A DNA stretch of 64,000 nt. Origin: Gonioctena quinquepunctata (lineage: Eukaryota; Arthropoda; Insecta; Coleoptera; Chrysomelidae). Location of the stretch: positions 885,287 to 949,286 of the forward strand of contig JAFIRS010000242.1 of NCBI GenBank assembly GCA_018342105.1. Direction: 5' to 3'. Under the pieces are notes generated by a model that ran no database searches, had not been told where the DNA came from, and saw only the letters and a list, made by a program, of their open reading frames with translations. A program made the position numbers and the translations under genes. Shown here piece by piece: positions 60,701 through 63,640 of the stretch (the first letter of the stretch is position 1; each line of letters opens with the position of its first letter).

Positions 60701-62096
60701 TCCTCTCTATAGAGAATGCTTGCATTATCCCAGAATTCGATGGTCAGCTCCTCTCGATTTCGACCCCCCCCCCCCGTTGAGTACATTTTTGCTATTTCGG
60801 TTCTATTATCAGGTTTAGTGAAGAAGCTTCATAAAGTACTGATACAAAATGTAGAATACGCCCCTGCGTTGTTTGTCTCAAGCGGACCTTTGACCTACAT
60901 TCTCCAAACAACCGTTTGGTTTTTCCGATGACTTCATGGAACCATCGGGATCATTCCAGGGATAGCTCGACTAATTTGGAAGCTAGGAACGAGTTTATAT
61001 AATTAGTGCGAAAAACGGAAACGGCAGTTTTTGTGTATTGTCATAGTGTATGTTGTTTCAAAGTGGAATGAACGGACATTGAAATTAACGGAGTACTAGT
61101 TTCGTAACAGTTGGTGACAGCAGTGGGATTTTAGTACCACTGCACCGACAGACCTATAGAATACCAAGTAGCACCTGAGCCTGACAATATTCAACTGGAA
61201 ATGGTTGCACATACAAGCGATCAAAATGTCGTGAAAAACCTTCAGACGATGGACGTCCGAAACGTAAGTAACTATAAAGAAATGACGCTAATACAAAAAT
61301 GTGCTCTATTTATCGACAATTTCCCCATTATTCTGCTAGTGCAGTATGCAAGCATAAGTAAATTACCAATACAACACTGGCAAGTCGCGATGTGGTTTTA
61401 ACGTCTTTTTGGTATTAAGGACCATTTTTTATACATAAAAGGTATAATGACGATTCAATGTTGAGTACTCCATTGAAAATAATAGAGGATTTAAAAAAAT
61501 TCCAGATCGCGTAAATTTGACTACCTGCAGTATGTTGCCTAGTGACGATAAATATTGAAGAATGATGTTATAACGTACCTATTCAGGTGACATTTTTTTA
61601 ATTGTGAAGAAAATTCAGATATGACATATGACAAGCCTGGATTGGGATTTGGGAAATTTCAAAATTATGTCGTTCTTGACTAAGTGTACCAACTTACCAT
61701 ATCTGTCTTGCTAGTAGAAGCCAAAGGACTACCGATCTTGGCATTTGGAGGCTTCAATAAGCTGTTCGTTGGGGAACTGGATATAAAGAACAAACTATTA
61801 TTGACCGGTGTATTGGGAGAACTGGAAGTAACCAAAGTAAAGCTCCCCGGCGAACTTTTCACACCGGAAGGCAACACAATAGTTCCCGAAATGGAATTCT
61901 GAGGAAGAGAAGTTACTATCTGGATGGCGGTAGTTTTACTGTTAGGTGGCGCGGATGTTGTCAGGTTCGGTACCAGTTTGCTGGGAGGCAGGGGTGACTT
62001 ATCAGTTTTATCGTCGGACGTGATATTGCTCGGTATGCTGACTATTTTTCGCATTCTACGAAAAGCTTCGGCGCTATAACCCAAAGTTATTGTGTC
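24329..62096 (-). CDS. Large multi-C2H2 zinc-finger protein gene, 15 coding exons seen, 5' end outside the window
   Basis: Exons in transcription order: 62096-61698, 57567-57214, 54734-54469, 52659-52422, 52308-52091, 49194-48870, 48761-48464, 45873-45595, 45420-45041, 36561-36313, 35981-35741, 35093-34905, 32240-31945, 31769-31428, 24767-24329; total about 4.5 kb, about 1,500 residues. Fingers of the Cys-x2-Cys-x12-His-x3/4-His type are scattered rather than in tandem linker-joined arrays, about 17 in all, separated by Ser/Thr/Pro-rich and acidic stretches. Several fingers are complete only after splicing (for example GCCGAAKFPTATQA-type halves joining at 54469/52659, and joins at 36313/35981, 31945/31769 and 31428/24767), which strongly supports the model. 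A nuclear DNA- or chromatin-binding role is likely by family; the ortholog was not recognised. Extra small exons could be missed. Exon 52422-52659 contains a frame disruption. Confidence 0.85.
24985..27280 (-). mobile_element. 5'-truncated LINE (LINE C) in the last intron
   Basis: Minus-strand RT with a TTTA-repeat tail at 24990-25012. In order: the endonuclease-RT linker (27200-26800, LKRQLMKNN and YKHYRNYVNKLIKTQK), RT at 26661-26188 (NYRPISLINNFAKIFE, NQFGFTQGKSTTDAI, VVFIDLS motif A), 26126-25923 (YLSNRDQYVRI, IGVPQGTILGPILFITYIN, LSYADDTKS catalytic box) and the C-terminal third at 25966-25367 (SLIMYGIIVWGG, HQYPTRS). The endonuclease is absent and small frame breaks separate the pieces. 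Confidence 0.88.
27281..27924. other. Intron sequence with short diverged direct repeats
   Basis: A CCATTGATATGACTG-type motif recurs at about 27290, 27350 and 27405 with similar flanks. No coding potential; probably a decayed interspersed repeat. Confidence 0.4.
27925..29305. mobile_element. Foldback transposon with about 470 bp inverted arms and a broken HTH coding core
   Basis: The left arm 27925-28395 (AACACCCTGTATATTTTTAC at its end, GTATTTCGGTGCAGTAACAA, TTAGTAAGCTGTGGAAAACA) is repeated in reverse complement at 28838-29305 (TGTTTTCCACAGCTTACTAA to ATACAGGGTGTTCCATTT). Arms are highly similar with indels. The terminal ACAGGGTGTTCC is typical of insect DNA-transposon and MITE ends. It lies in the last intron of the zinc-finger gene. 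Confidence 0.8.
28497..28683 (+). pseudogene. Transposon-type helix-turn-helix fragment inside the foldback
   Basis: A frame reading FTRSEQVDMLLIYG, then AACQLYAERYPHRRHPQRTF and KNVERRFRKEPNNG matches the N-terminal HTH module found in several insect transposon proteins (DUF4817-like), which binds DNA. It ends at a TGA near 28678-28680 and no transposase catalytic core follows. So this is a residual or captured piece of a transposase gene. Confidence 0.6.
29306..30920. other. Intron sequence with MITE-like fragments
   Basis: 29306-29460 continues from the foldback end with CCGCCATATTGGATT and a CACCCGGTATAG block, similar in style to short insect MITEs. 30138-30260 (CAACTACTTTCCTGGCTAA ... 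TCGTGCGAATT ... TGTTTGTTGCGAAATGG) is an interspersed repeat also at 52789-52900 and partly at 23158. 30370-30640 ends with AACACCCTATATTTTATT. No genes recognised. Confidence 0.4.
30921..30996. repeat. AGAGCCAAA minisatellite
   Basis: About eight imperfect copies of a 7-9 bp unit (AAGAGCC with variable A runs and two GCTTC variants). Confidence 0.85.
31428..31769 (-). CDS. Zinc-finger gene exon: two fingers and half of the last
   Basis: ATTTCAG|A gives YTCTTCQKRFMKLPGLKTH, a basic linker (QKKKAAPDETDP, KPNKPKPLYKR), YQCSKCPYRRDFASNNVNNV and the start of the final finger YSCGECRM. Donor AA|GTGAGT; the remaining base comes from the exon 6.7 kb away. Confidence 0.88.
31945..32240 (-). CDS. Zinc-finger gene exon: two fingers
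   Basis: TTTTCAG|TCA starts SPDDLFIITKTDTN, then VYCCEYCPYMSSSEMLIMSH and GCALCTETGSEIRIRKHH. The donor TTCAG|GTGTGT leaves AG, completed to Arg by the exon at 31769. Confidence 0.88.
32585..33545. repeat. Scattered short blocks of the 20 bp CTAAGTCGGAATT repeat
   Basis: Small clusters at about 32590-32640, 32930-32985 and 33495-33545 contain the unit that forms the main array at 34547-34812. The spaces between them hold LINE 3' sequence (32660-32920) and AT-rich sequence. Confidence 0.6.
32660..32925 (+). mobile_element. LINE 3' end fragment
   Basis: AT-rich sequence ends AATAAATATGTCTTTCTTTA at about 32900-32921, like the 3' ends of the LINEs in this window, and separates two blocks of the 20 bp repeat. 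Confidence 0.45.
33886..34216. mobile_element. About 330 bp palindromic MITE
   Basis: ACCTGCTACAGGTGTGTGAT at the left is mirrored by ATCACACAAAATAAACCTGTAGTAGGT at the right. Inner blocks (AAAATATGGAATTATTTAA with AAATAATTCCATGTTTCTC, and GGATCCATTATATCATC with GATGATATAATGGATCC) also pair. The arms enclose a 50-60 bp loop. Confidence 0.8.
34217..34546 (+). mobile_element. LINE 3' end fragment with TTGA tail
   Basis: AT-rich 3' UTR-like sequence ends GTCAATAAAGTATATTTTTG followed by ATTGATTGAT, typical of LINE tails. It sits directly before the 20 bp array. Confidence 0.5.
34547..34812. repeat. 20 bp minisatellite array (CTAAGTCGGAATT family)
   Basis: About 13 diverged copies of a 20-base unit (consensus about GACATCTAAGTCGGAATTNT) in tandem. 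It lies 95 bp downstream of the donor of the exon 34905-35093, inside an intron. Confidence 0.85.
34905..35093 (-). CDS. Zinc-finger gene exon: acidic linker
   Basis: It is 63 codons, phase 0 at both ends (TTACAG|CCG acceptor, GAG|GTGAGA donor). It reads PSIAEVIVTASQPLDMED, an acidic Ser-rich tract, and ends LEICEITDVDDFE. No motif beyond acidity. Confidence 0.75.
35190..35335 (+). pseudogene. LINE RT fragment (motifs B and C)
   Basis: GVPQGSILGPFLFLIYIN, a stop, then ISDLDLHGEVELFADDTTFI: RT motif B and the catalytic box of a LINE. A short isolated remnant in the intron between exons 35093 and 35741. Confidence 0.75.
35741..35981 (-). CDS. Zinc-finger gene exon: end of one finger and a second finger
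   Basis: CTTCAG|G yields WFRSEQERNEHAISH, which with CRYCNK from the previous exon forms Cys-x2-Cys-x12-His-x3-His. Then HGCESCHFLAFTKAQVEKH. Donor AAG|GTAATT, phase 0. Confidence 0.88.
36313..36561 (-). CDS. Zinc-finger gene exon: one finger plus half
   Basis: AAAAG|G completes Arg, giving RFKCGICSDESITYRYMAKH, a full finger with VKEHKH. It ends with LCRYCNK and TG|GTAAGT, leaving two bases; the next exon completes Trp and the rest of the finger. Confidence 0.87.
36660..36910. repeat. Partial copy of the hairpin element seen at 51268-51825
   Basis: GCACCGTTTCCTCGAGCAAA, AATGCCTCCTTCTTTTTATC and TTTTCGGCACAATTTGCCAC match the 51350-51430 and 51600-51660 parts of the foldback there. Confidence 0.65.
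36911..37349. other. Intron sequence, nothing recognised
   Basis: No coding motif, RNA gene or repeat end was seen. Confidence 0.4.
37350..38710 (+). mobile_element. LINE D, 5'-truncated and internally deleted
   Basis: The RT starts near NILFNLKTW (37390), has GAVFLDLRRAFETVDRQRLL (motif A, about 37440-37500) and WLENYLRDRKHF, then jumps at about 37570 directly to NNELGKISQWCSSNTLKLN. Motif B (GVPQGS) and the catalytic YADD box are missing, a deletion of roughly 70-80 codons. The 262-codon open frame 37563-38351 is the RT C-terminal third (YLGVLIDQELTFKAH, RLQKQQNRAMRSILK, YNTRTR). The 3' UTR ends TTTTTGCTAAATAAAGGATA near 38705. Confidence 0.82.
38711..39409. other. Intron sequence with an ATT microsatellite
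   Basis: ATT repeats at about 39178-39200 may be the tail of a lost LINE. Nothing else is recognised. Confidence 0.4.
39410..40010 (+). mobile_element. Helitron-like non-autonomous element with degenerate GGGATAACG repeats
   Basis: It starts near a tRNA-like A-box stretch (TAGCTCAGCGGTTACACT, 39425-39442) and has CTCATAACTTGAGAACGGCTGGACC (39653-39677), about 20 diverged GGGATAACG/GGAAAACG units (39695-39875), and the end GTCGGGTCAGCTAG (39997-40010). The CTAG end without terminal inverted repeats suits Helitrons. The last 250 bp matches 54024-54284. The tRNA-like stretch could instead mark a SINE. Confidence 0.55.
40011..40434. other. Intron sequence, nothing recognised
   Basis: Open frame 40085-40351 (minus) shows no motif. 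The region has a few G/C-rich patches around 40240-40290. No call. Confidence 0.4.
40435..41341 (+). pseudogene. LINE E outer copy, left part (RT), interrupted by a second LINE
   Basis: RT blocks in shifting frames: KFTAGDDKIPSFLVKHCAYIL, NYRPITLLSNFAKVFEMCLY, LDFSKAFDELNHQILL, SGAPHGSNLAPLLFSLFIND, ILLFADDL, then LGIIFDPKLGF. It ends at about 41335 in CFITFI. The next residues of the family (TLFNSYVRSRLEYG) are found at about 42805, after the inner LINE. Same family as LINE B. Confidence 0.82.
41342..42800 (+). mobile_element. LINE E inner copy, 5'-truncated, nested in the outer copy
   Basis: It begins inside RT (SEQHGFIANRSTITNLITFT), with YTDFSKAFDKLDHTILI (motif A), NLAPLLFSLFINDIG (motif B, in the 349-codon frame 41512-42561), LLFADDLKVFRV (catalytic box), DLGVYFDTKLSFAFH and RSRLEYGCLVWSSIYATHNQ. 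The ORF ends at 42561 and a 3' UTR follows to GGACAATAAATG and a T-rich tail at about 42800. One frame change near 41512-41610 is the only obvious lesion in the RT part. TTTATAAC-like sequence flanks both sides as a short target duplication. Confidence 0.85.
42801..43370 (+). pseudogene. LINE E outer copy, right part
   Basis: It resumes with TLFNSYVRSRLEYGSLIWSP and VFMKYMAYKLDGVFPSQGS, then LENRRTYYACIFIYKLIHN (42788-43102), and after a frame change the C-terminus. The 3' end is near CCAAATAAAGTAGTCTTATT at about 43355-43375. Confidence 0.82.
43590..44060 (-). pseudogene. Endogenous Polinton/adintovirus-like gene with a GLGIYLKP C-terminus
   Basis: Minus-strand pieces in two frames form one basic protein remnant: a segment with RKVAFGARIVRKIRDELHKA at about 44040-43990, then ALKAARKYLKAAGGKKK, then after a frame change AIALGKKGSGIFLKPYRKGL at the C-terminus (43650-43597). 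Virion proteins of Polinton-like viruses and adintoviruses often carry a PLA2-type domain followed by such Gly-Leu-Tyr-Leu-Lys-Pro ends. Whether this is a second gene or the tail of the PLA2 protein next to it cannot be decided. It is broken by at least two frameshifts. Confidence 0.5.
44060..44483 (-). pseudogene. Endogenous virus-like phospholipase A2-domain protein
   Basis: The frame starting at 44483 encodes a basic leader (residues 1-30) and a parvovirus-type PLA2 core: PGGYQYCGPGTKL (residues 42-54, calcium-binding YCGPG loop) and LDRACKTHDIQY (68-79, catalytic His-Asp pair). After a frameshift at about 44190 the protein continues as RERAAALLVTNIMKAKRRFG (about 44145-44085). PLA2 modules of this type let non-enveloped virions breach membranes and occur in densoviruses and in arthropod adintovirus/Polinton-like elements. 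With the divergent packaging ATPase next door the latter is more likely. Fossil copy with frameshift. Confidence 0.72.
44484..44945 (+). pseudogene. Endogenous Polinton/adintovirus-like packaging ATPase, fragment
   Basis: The ORF 44501-44710 encodes 69 residues with a Walker A motif GPSNCGKT (44651-44674) preceded by SVRSLII. A TGA at 44708-44710 interrupts it, and the same frame then continues LRFANVYLYSKTLNQPKYEY to about 44860. A Walker B-like FIFDDV stretch is recognisable around 44853-44875 after a frame change. This fits the A32/FtsK-HerA-type DNA-packaging ATPases of Polintons and related viruses. It stands divergently to the PLA2 gene with only about 20 bases between the first codons. 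Confidence 0.7.
45041..45420 (-). CDS. Zinc-finger gene exon: acidic/SUMO-interaction-like tract and one finger
   Basis: After CCAAG|GTG it reads VNKIMKNSKESP, then SDSDVIIIEDEDEISDES, which resembles a SUMO-interacting motif (hydrophobic VIII core flanked by acidic and Ser residues), then KGSLKRKT and a finger-like LKCPVCNKFKSKRISDFIFH lacking a clear second His. The donor TACAG|GTATGT leaves AG. The SUMO-binding idea is inference from the motif. Confidence 0.82.
45595..45873 (-). CDS. Zinc-finger gene exon: charged linker
   Basis: It is 93 codons, phase 0 at both ends (AAG|GTGGAG acceptor, CAG|GTGAGT donor). It starts VEDGPKDDKDKDADPFD and goes into a Lys/Pro/Ser/Thr-rich tract (PAKSPKKPPKAVTTPTSS). 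No finger. Kept because phase and splice sites fit its neighbours. Confidence 0.78.
45900..46199. other. Intron sequence, nothing recognised
   Basis: AT-rich. The open frame 45781-46080 on the plus strand is antisense to a zinc-finger exon and then random. Confidence 0.4.
46200..47180 (-). repeat. Composite repeat copy 3 (reverse): palindrome plus tandem units
   Basis: The palindrome at about 46205-46470 (ATTGCTTTGGATGTACAACG paired with CGCACATCCAAAGCAAT), the unique block 46500-46610, about four units of 110-120 bp (CGCCATCTTGGAGCCGCCAT, CCACATACCAATTTTGA) at 46610-47010, and the outer end GGTGAAACTAAATAAAAACTTG at 47150. Same order as copy 1 in reverse. Confidence 0.87.
47190..47640 (+). 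pseudogene. LINE H RT fragment (family of LINE A)
   Basis: GGFTQFADDTTILWHDKNGS (catalytic box as FADDTT) followed by LGSNIDDKLKFEDHIEKLKR and SGCFAVRTTSFGEEMAKSMY, close to the 3060-3330 part of LINE A. After about 47565 the similarity stops and unrelated sequence follows. Confidence 0.75.
47641..48463. other. Intron sequence with a MITE-like fragment
   Basis: From about 48045 (ACAGGGTGACCCAGGCAAGC) to 48420 the sequence has the style of insect short repeats starting ACAGGGTG; similar parts occur near 30370-30470 (TCTGCAATAGTT...GACTTA). Nothing coding. Confidence 0.35.
48464..48761 (-). CDS. Zinc-finger gene exon: two fingers
   Basis: Acceptor TGTGCAG|A gives RYMESEPKDPTEE (acidic), then CCMCKTRNNSQEGIQNHV and YKCALCAYKTNEKDTFEEH. 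Donor CGTAAG|GTAGGT, phase 0. Confidence 0.88.
48870..49194 (-). CDS. Zinc-finger gene exon: three fingers
   Basis: It begins at GAAAAG|AA, completing Glu, then EAENLPEYVSPQYRY. Fingers: CAQNCNYICPEEGNLRHHL (Cys-x4-Cys type), FTCAHCKADITPTDVDNII and FKCSHCDFVHYQKNKVEKH. The donor GTTAG|GTGAGT leaves AG, completed by the next exon to Arg. Confidence 0.88.
49320..49515 (+). mobile_element. LINE 3' end fragment
   Basis: A 3' UTR-like stretch ends TATTGGACAATAAAGCTATT followed by ATT repeats (to about 49512), as in LINE A. Confidence 0.55.
49516..49864. other. Intron sequence, nothing recognised
   Basis: No motif, exon or repeat end recognised. Confidence 0.4.
49865..51020 (-). repeat. Composite repeat copy 4 (reverse)
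   Basis: It has only one arm of the palindrome (CACGGAATAACCTACGTCGC, 49870-49890), then the unique block (GTCATTATGAGGCCTTTTTCC), about seven units (50095-50830) each with CCGCCATCTTGAATTT and CCACATACCAATTTTGAAT variants, and the outer end GACAGGTGAAACTAAATAAAAGC at 50990-51010. Confidence 0.87.
51268..51825. mobile_element. About 560 bp foldback element
   Basis: The outer left arm (GATAGGAGGGTAAATATCTA, CACATGCACTCTGAATATGG, TGTTTTTGCCTCCTGA) is mirrored at 51735-51822 (TCAGGAGGCAAAAACATG, CCATATTCAGAGTGCATGTG, TAGATATTTACCGATAGG). An inner pair (AAAATGCCTCCTTCTTTT with AAAAGAAGGAGGCATTTTG, and TCGTCGTTTTTATCGAAAAA with its reverse) closes the hairpin. Part of it occurs at 36660-36910. 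Confidence 0.82.
52091..52308 (-). CDS. Zinc-finger gene exon: one C2H2 finger
   Basis: Acceptor TTTTCAG|G completes Arg, then CGICSYSTKVRTNLVRHLQFH is a full finger. A Ser/Gly-rich linker (SSSHTSASRMGGSGK) follows. The donor AAAG|GTAAGC leaves one base. Confidence 0.85.
52422..52659 (-). CDS. Zinc-finger gene exon with an internal frame disruption
   Basis: The acceptor CCCCGCAG|A completes an Arg codon and gives GHMKHRHN, ending the finger begun in the previous exon. The frame then runs VDTDEYIIKPKLPSVLEPK and hits TGA at 52488-52490. The frame needed at the donor (GACATAAG|GTGAGA) is the neighbouring one, reading SISMDDTVYTPDQIDS and joining correctly to CGICSYSTK. Exon length is 238, whereas a multiple of three is required, so one extra base (or two missing) lies near 52490-52520. 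Confidence 0.75.
52735..52930. repeat. Interspersed repeat fragment
   Basis: CAACTACTCTCCTGGCAAACG, TCGTGCAAACTCC and CACATGTTTGTTTACGAAATGG match 30138-30260 with scattered changes. Class unknown. Confidence 0.6.
53137..54021. repeat. About 0.85 kb array of the 7 bp unit ATATCAT, passing into TATATTA
   Basis: Roughly 113 almost perfect copies of the 7-base unit run from about 53150 to 53950, with three short phase breaks (near 53550, 53868 and the start), then about nine TATATTA copies. The 7-base period gives two overlapping 300-codon open frames of Tyr-Ile-Ile-Tyr-His-Ile-Ser repeats, which are not genes. It lies in the intron between exons 54469 and 52659. Confidence 0.95.
54022..54284 (+). 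mobile_element. Helitron-like 3' part, second copy
   Basis: GGGATAACAGGATAACTGG-type repeats (54027-54150), AACCTAGATGGAACAACAC, then GAATATAGAAATTTGGACA and the end GTCGGGTCAACTAG (54271-54284) match 39700-40010. The 7 bp array abuts its left side. Confidence 0.55.
54343..54390 (+). ncRNA. Hammerhead-like CTGGTGA-hairpin-GAAACG motif
   Basis: CCTGGTGA (54343-54350), a hairpin GTTTA...TAAAC (54352-54370) and GAAACG (54371-54376) resemble the CUGANGA, stem II, GAAA core of hammerhead ribozymes carried by Penelope-like elements. An extra A before the stem and G for A in the core make activity doubtful. Confidence 0.3.
54469..54734 (-). CDS. Zinc-finger gene exon: two and a half C2H2 fingers
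   Basis: It encodes YRCAFCDFSCSNSNDFKKHV, then FECVHCGKGLRNPHVFIDHI, then the first half of a third finger (FSCSLCGNKFPTATQA). The donor is CAAG|GTAAGT, leaving two bases (AG). The acceptor is weak and could be at 54734 or 54731 without changing frame. The third finger is completed by the exon at 52659 (RGHMKHRH). Confidence 0.85.
54874..54963. repeat. Three AT microsatellite blocks
   Basis: Runs of 10-13 AT units are separated by ATTAAGAAAA and ATTGAGAAAA. Confidence 0.95.
55225..56790 (+). mobile_element. LINE F, decayed, with internal gaps
   Basis: It begins in the linker (VKWEEFKNEVVKLLKKKKEQ). RT has AVFIDLKRAFETIDRNILL (motif A, 55755-55815), YGIDGNVYQWLADYLSHRKQ, IGVPQGSVLGPLLFILYLND (motif B, about 55935-55995) and VNLFADDTLLACYD (catalytic box, about 56020). 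After 56280 it skips to the C-terminal part (FIYKIPSNLAPAYFSEFINL, 56340-56420). The 3' end is TTTCAATAAATATTTGTC at about 56780, preceded by a TA microsatellite (56725-56746). Same family as LINE D. Confidence 0.8.
56791..57213. other. Intron sequence, nothing recognised
   Basis: AT-rich, no motif. Confidence 0.4.
57214..57567 (-). CDS. Zinc-finger gene exon: Ser/Thr/Pro-rich and acidic
   Basis: It is 118 codons, phase 0 at both ends, with acceptor TTCTTAG|GTG and donor GAA|GTAAGT. It encodes a TPSPSVTAIASPSIPEK-like linker, then an acidic tract (SEEQVSEVPESDVDPLD, SSDDESDAP). No finger. Confidence 0.78.
57735..57780 (-). ncRNA. Hammerhead-like GTCC-GAAACG motif
   Basis: On the minus strand, GTCGATCACGTCCGAAACG resembles 61245-61264 on the plus strand (ACGATGGACGTCCGAAACG). 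It may be the remnant of a Penelope-like or other ribozyme-bearing end. Weak. Confidence 0.2.
57781..58960 (-). mobile_element. LINE G, 3' part
   Basis: The minus strand ends (57781-57800) in CTTCGACAATAAAGTATAG followed by TTGATTGATTGA. RT C-terminal remnants: SCTKFLGVWMNNII (58780-58745), then after a gap YPFLNQHRQTKNSKKILSKK and FNHLPTKIKHDKFKTI (58390-58290). Too decayed to place in a family. Confidence 0.65.
58961..60229. other. Intron sequence, nothing coding recognised
   Basis: A stretch of about 40 bp at 60135-60174 (CTCCCAAGTATTTTGTACACG) repeats 58765-58803 and is the only internal similarity noticed. Open frames 59126-59377, 59521-59724 and 59936-60169 carry no motif. Confidence 0.4.
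60240..60646 (+). mobile_element. SINE-like element with 5S rRNA-derived part
   Basis: 60384-60472 follows the 3' half of an arthropod 5S rRNA: GAAGCCAAGCAAAGTCGGGC, then GCGGCTAGTTCTTGGATGGGCGACCACC. These include the 5S internal control region A-box and C-box. A non-5S body (GCCGTGCTTCGGAGGGGACTTTAAG, GGCGGTCCCG, AGTCCAGGTCGC) and a tail ATTAAATAAAGCAATAAAAAAAA (to about 60646) follow. This fits a 5S-derived SINE3-type element or a 5S pseudogene, not a working 5S gene. Confidence 0.6.
60955..61260 (+). mobile_element. Probable LTR-retrotransposon fragment: LTR end and primer-binding site
   Basis: GTAACA (61104-61109) followed by TTGGTGACAGCAGTGGGA (61111-61128) looks like an LTR 3' end plus PBS, analogous to GTTACA plus TTGGTGTCGGAAGTGAG at 6877-6900 of the Gypsy element. 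A short leader and an ATG at 61201 follow. The LTR start was not found and no gag is readable. Confidence 0.4.
61402..61697. other. Intron sequence next to the exon at 61698
   Basis: Nothing recognised apart from the donor GTAAGT at 61692-61697 (minus strand). Confidence 0.4.
61698..62096 (-). CDS. Zinc-finger gene, first visible exon
   Basis: It is 133 codons, phase 0 at both ends, with acceptor TTCTAG before GAC and donor ATG|GTAAGT. It begins DTITLGYSAEAFRRMRK and continues as a Ser/Thr/Pro-rich region (TSAPPNSKTTAIQ, SSSPNTPVNN), a likely disordered activation or interaction region. It starts at an acceptor, so earlier exons lie further right. Confidence 0.75.
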
Positions 62097-62334
62097 CTAG
62101 AACCAGAAAAATACCAAAATATAATTATAAGAATACCAGTATCAAGTCCCATTCACAAATGAATCTTAATAAAAGTTAGCTGGCCATACAAACATGTGGA
62201 CTATTGGAGTGAATCACATCAAAATGTCACCTATGCTTAGTGATTACTCCTACTAAAGGAACATTTTGTGGCGGAAAAGGATTTTCACCCGTCGTCCCAA
62301 TTTCCGTAAAGAAGTCGAATAATAAAAATTACGA

Positions 62335-63640
62335 CTTATAGTCTGATTATCAAGTTAAAAAACGGGTTAATTCTTGTTCCCGGTCCTAAAAATATGTGCG
62401 GTAGCTCATTCCATTCGGAATGACGTCTGGAAAAATGTATCTCGAGCATTTATTAGTACATAAAAAATTGCAATTGTAATTAACAAAATAACATGAAAAA
62501 AAAAAGATAGGTATTCAGTTTTTCGTTAATAACTCAAAAACTATCAATATATAAGAACTTTTGTAAAAAGATCCTCAAAGAGGAGGAAATTTCCAATCAA
62601 AAAGTTTCCACTCCCGGAATTCTATCTCCATTATTTATAATTTTTATTCAACGCCGAAAATAGGTCTCCGCGCGGCCGTTCGGGCATTAGCAACACTGCT
62701 GGAGACAGCACTCAAAATAATTTTTTTATAGTATTAAATATTAATTTAAAAATTTGAAAAAATTATGGTGTCATCAGAACACTTGAAGGAATAAAGCCCC
62801 GTTGGAAAAAAAATTATATCTATTTTTCAAAAAGTTATACGATTGTTAATTAACTAATTTTTATCCAATCTCTGTTTTTTCAAAAGTCGACATTAAAGTT
62901 TAAATAATTGACCTATACATTTTTTGTTTCTTGAAGCCCTTCTTATATACATACTTTACAAGATCACGTGATAAAAGTTCATTAAAGTTTTATATTTTAT
63001 TTGTTATAATTTTTTTAAATGAACAAAAAATGAAATATTAAAAAATGTTAAAACATGTTTGTTTACAAATGTTATTATACAGCTGTTTTTGCATCTAACG
63101 ATGGTAGGAAACGTAGGAAAAAAAAATGTTTACGTCATTTGTTAAAAATTGTTTATAAACAAATAGACAAGTATGATATTAAAAAAAAATTATTCCTTAC
63201 TTTTATTATCAAGACAAAATGATGATTAAAAAAAAACTTCAAATACATTTTTTAATTGTTTATAATCGTAATATTTCGTTTGTTTAAATTATTAATTAAG
63301 AAATGTTATTCTCTTTAAAAATCATAATTGGCATTTCTCTATAGGTTAACAGAAAAAATAATTTTTTTATCAATATCAATCATTGTTTATTAAGTTAATA
63401 ATTTGTTATGAACAATTTGTGACCCTCGGTTTATTTTTTTCCTGGAAGTAAAAAAAATTACAAAAAACACCATATATATTTCGGTATCGTTTTATTTAAA
63501 AATGTTATAAAATTAAAAGACAAGTTTTTTTTTTTTTTTTAATATGGCTGTTTGTAATTTTTACTTCGTAAAAAATAAACCGAATTCTAAATGTGATAAT
63601 AAAAATTATTAACTTAATAAACAATAAAATTTATGTTAGG
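62335..63640 (+). mobile_element. AT-rich foldback element, copy 2
   Basis: The outer block 62335-62680 (AACGGGTTAATTCTTGTTCC, GGTATTCAGTTTTTCGTTAA, GAAAATAGGTCTCCGCGCGG) and the inner blocks (GGTGTCATCAGAACACTTGA, ATACGATTGTTAATTAACTA) match 21266-23055 in the opposite orientation. AT-rich inverted repeats follow to about 63640. No coding capacity. Confidence 0.72.
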
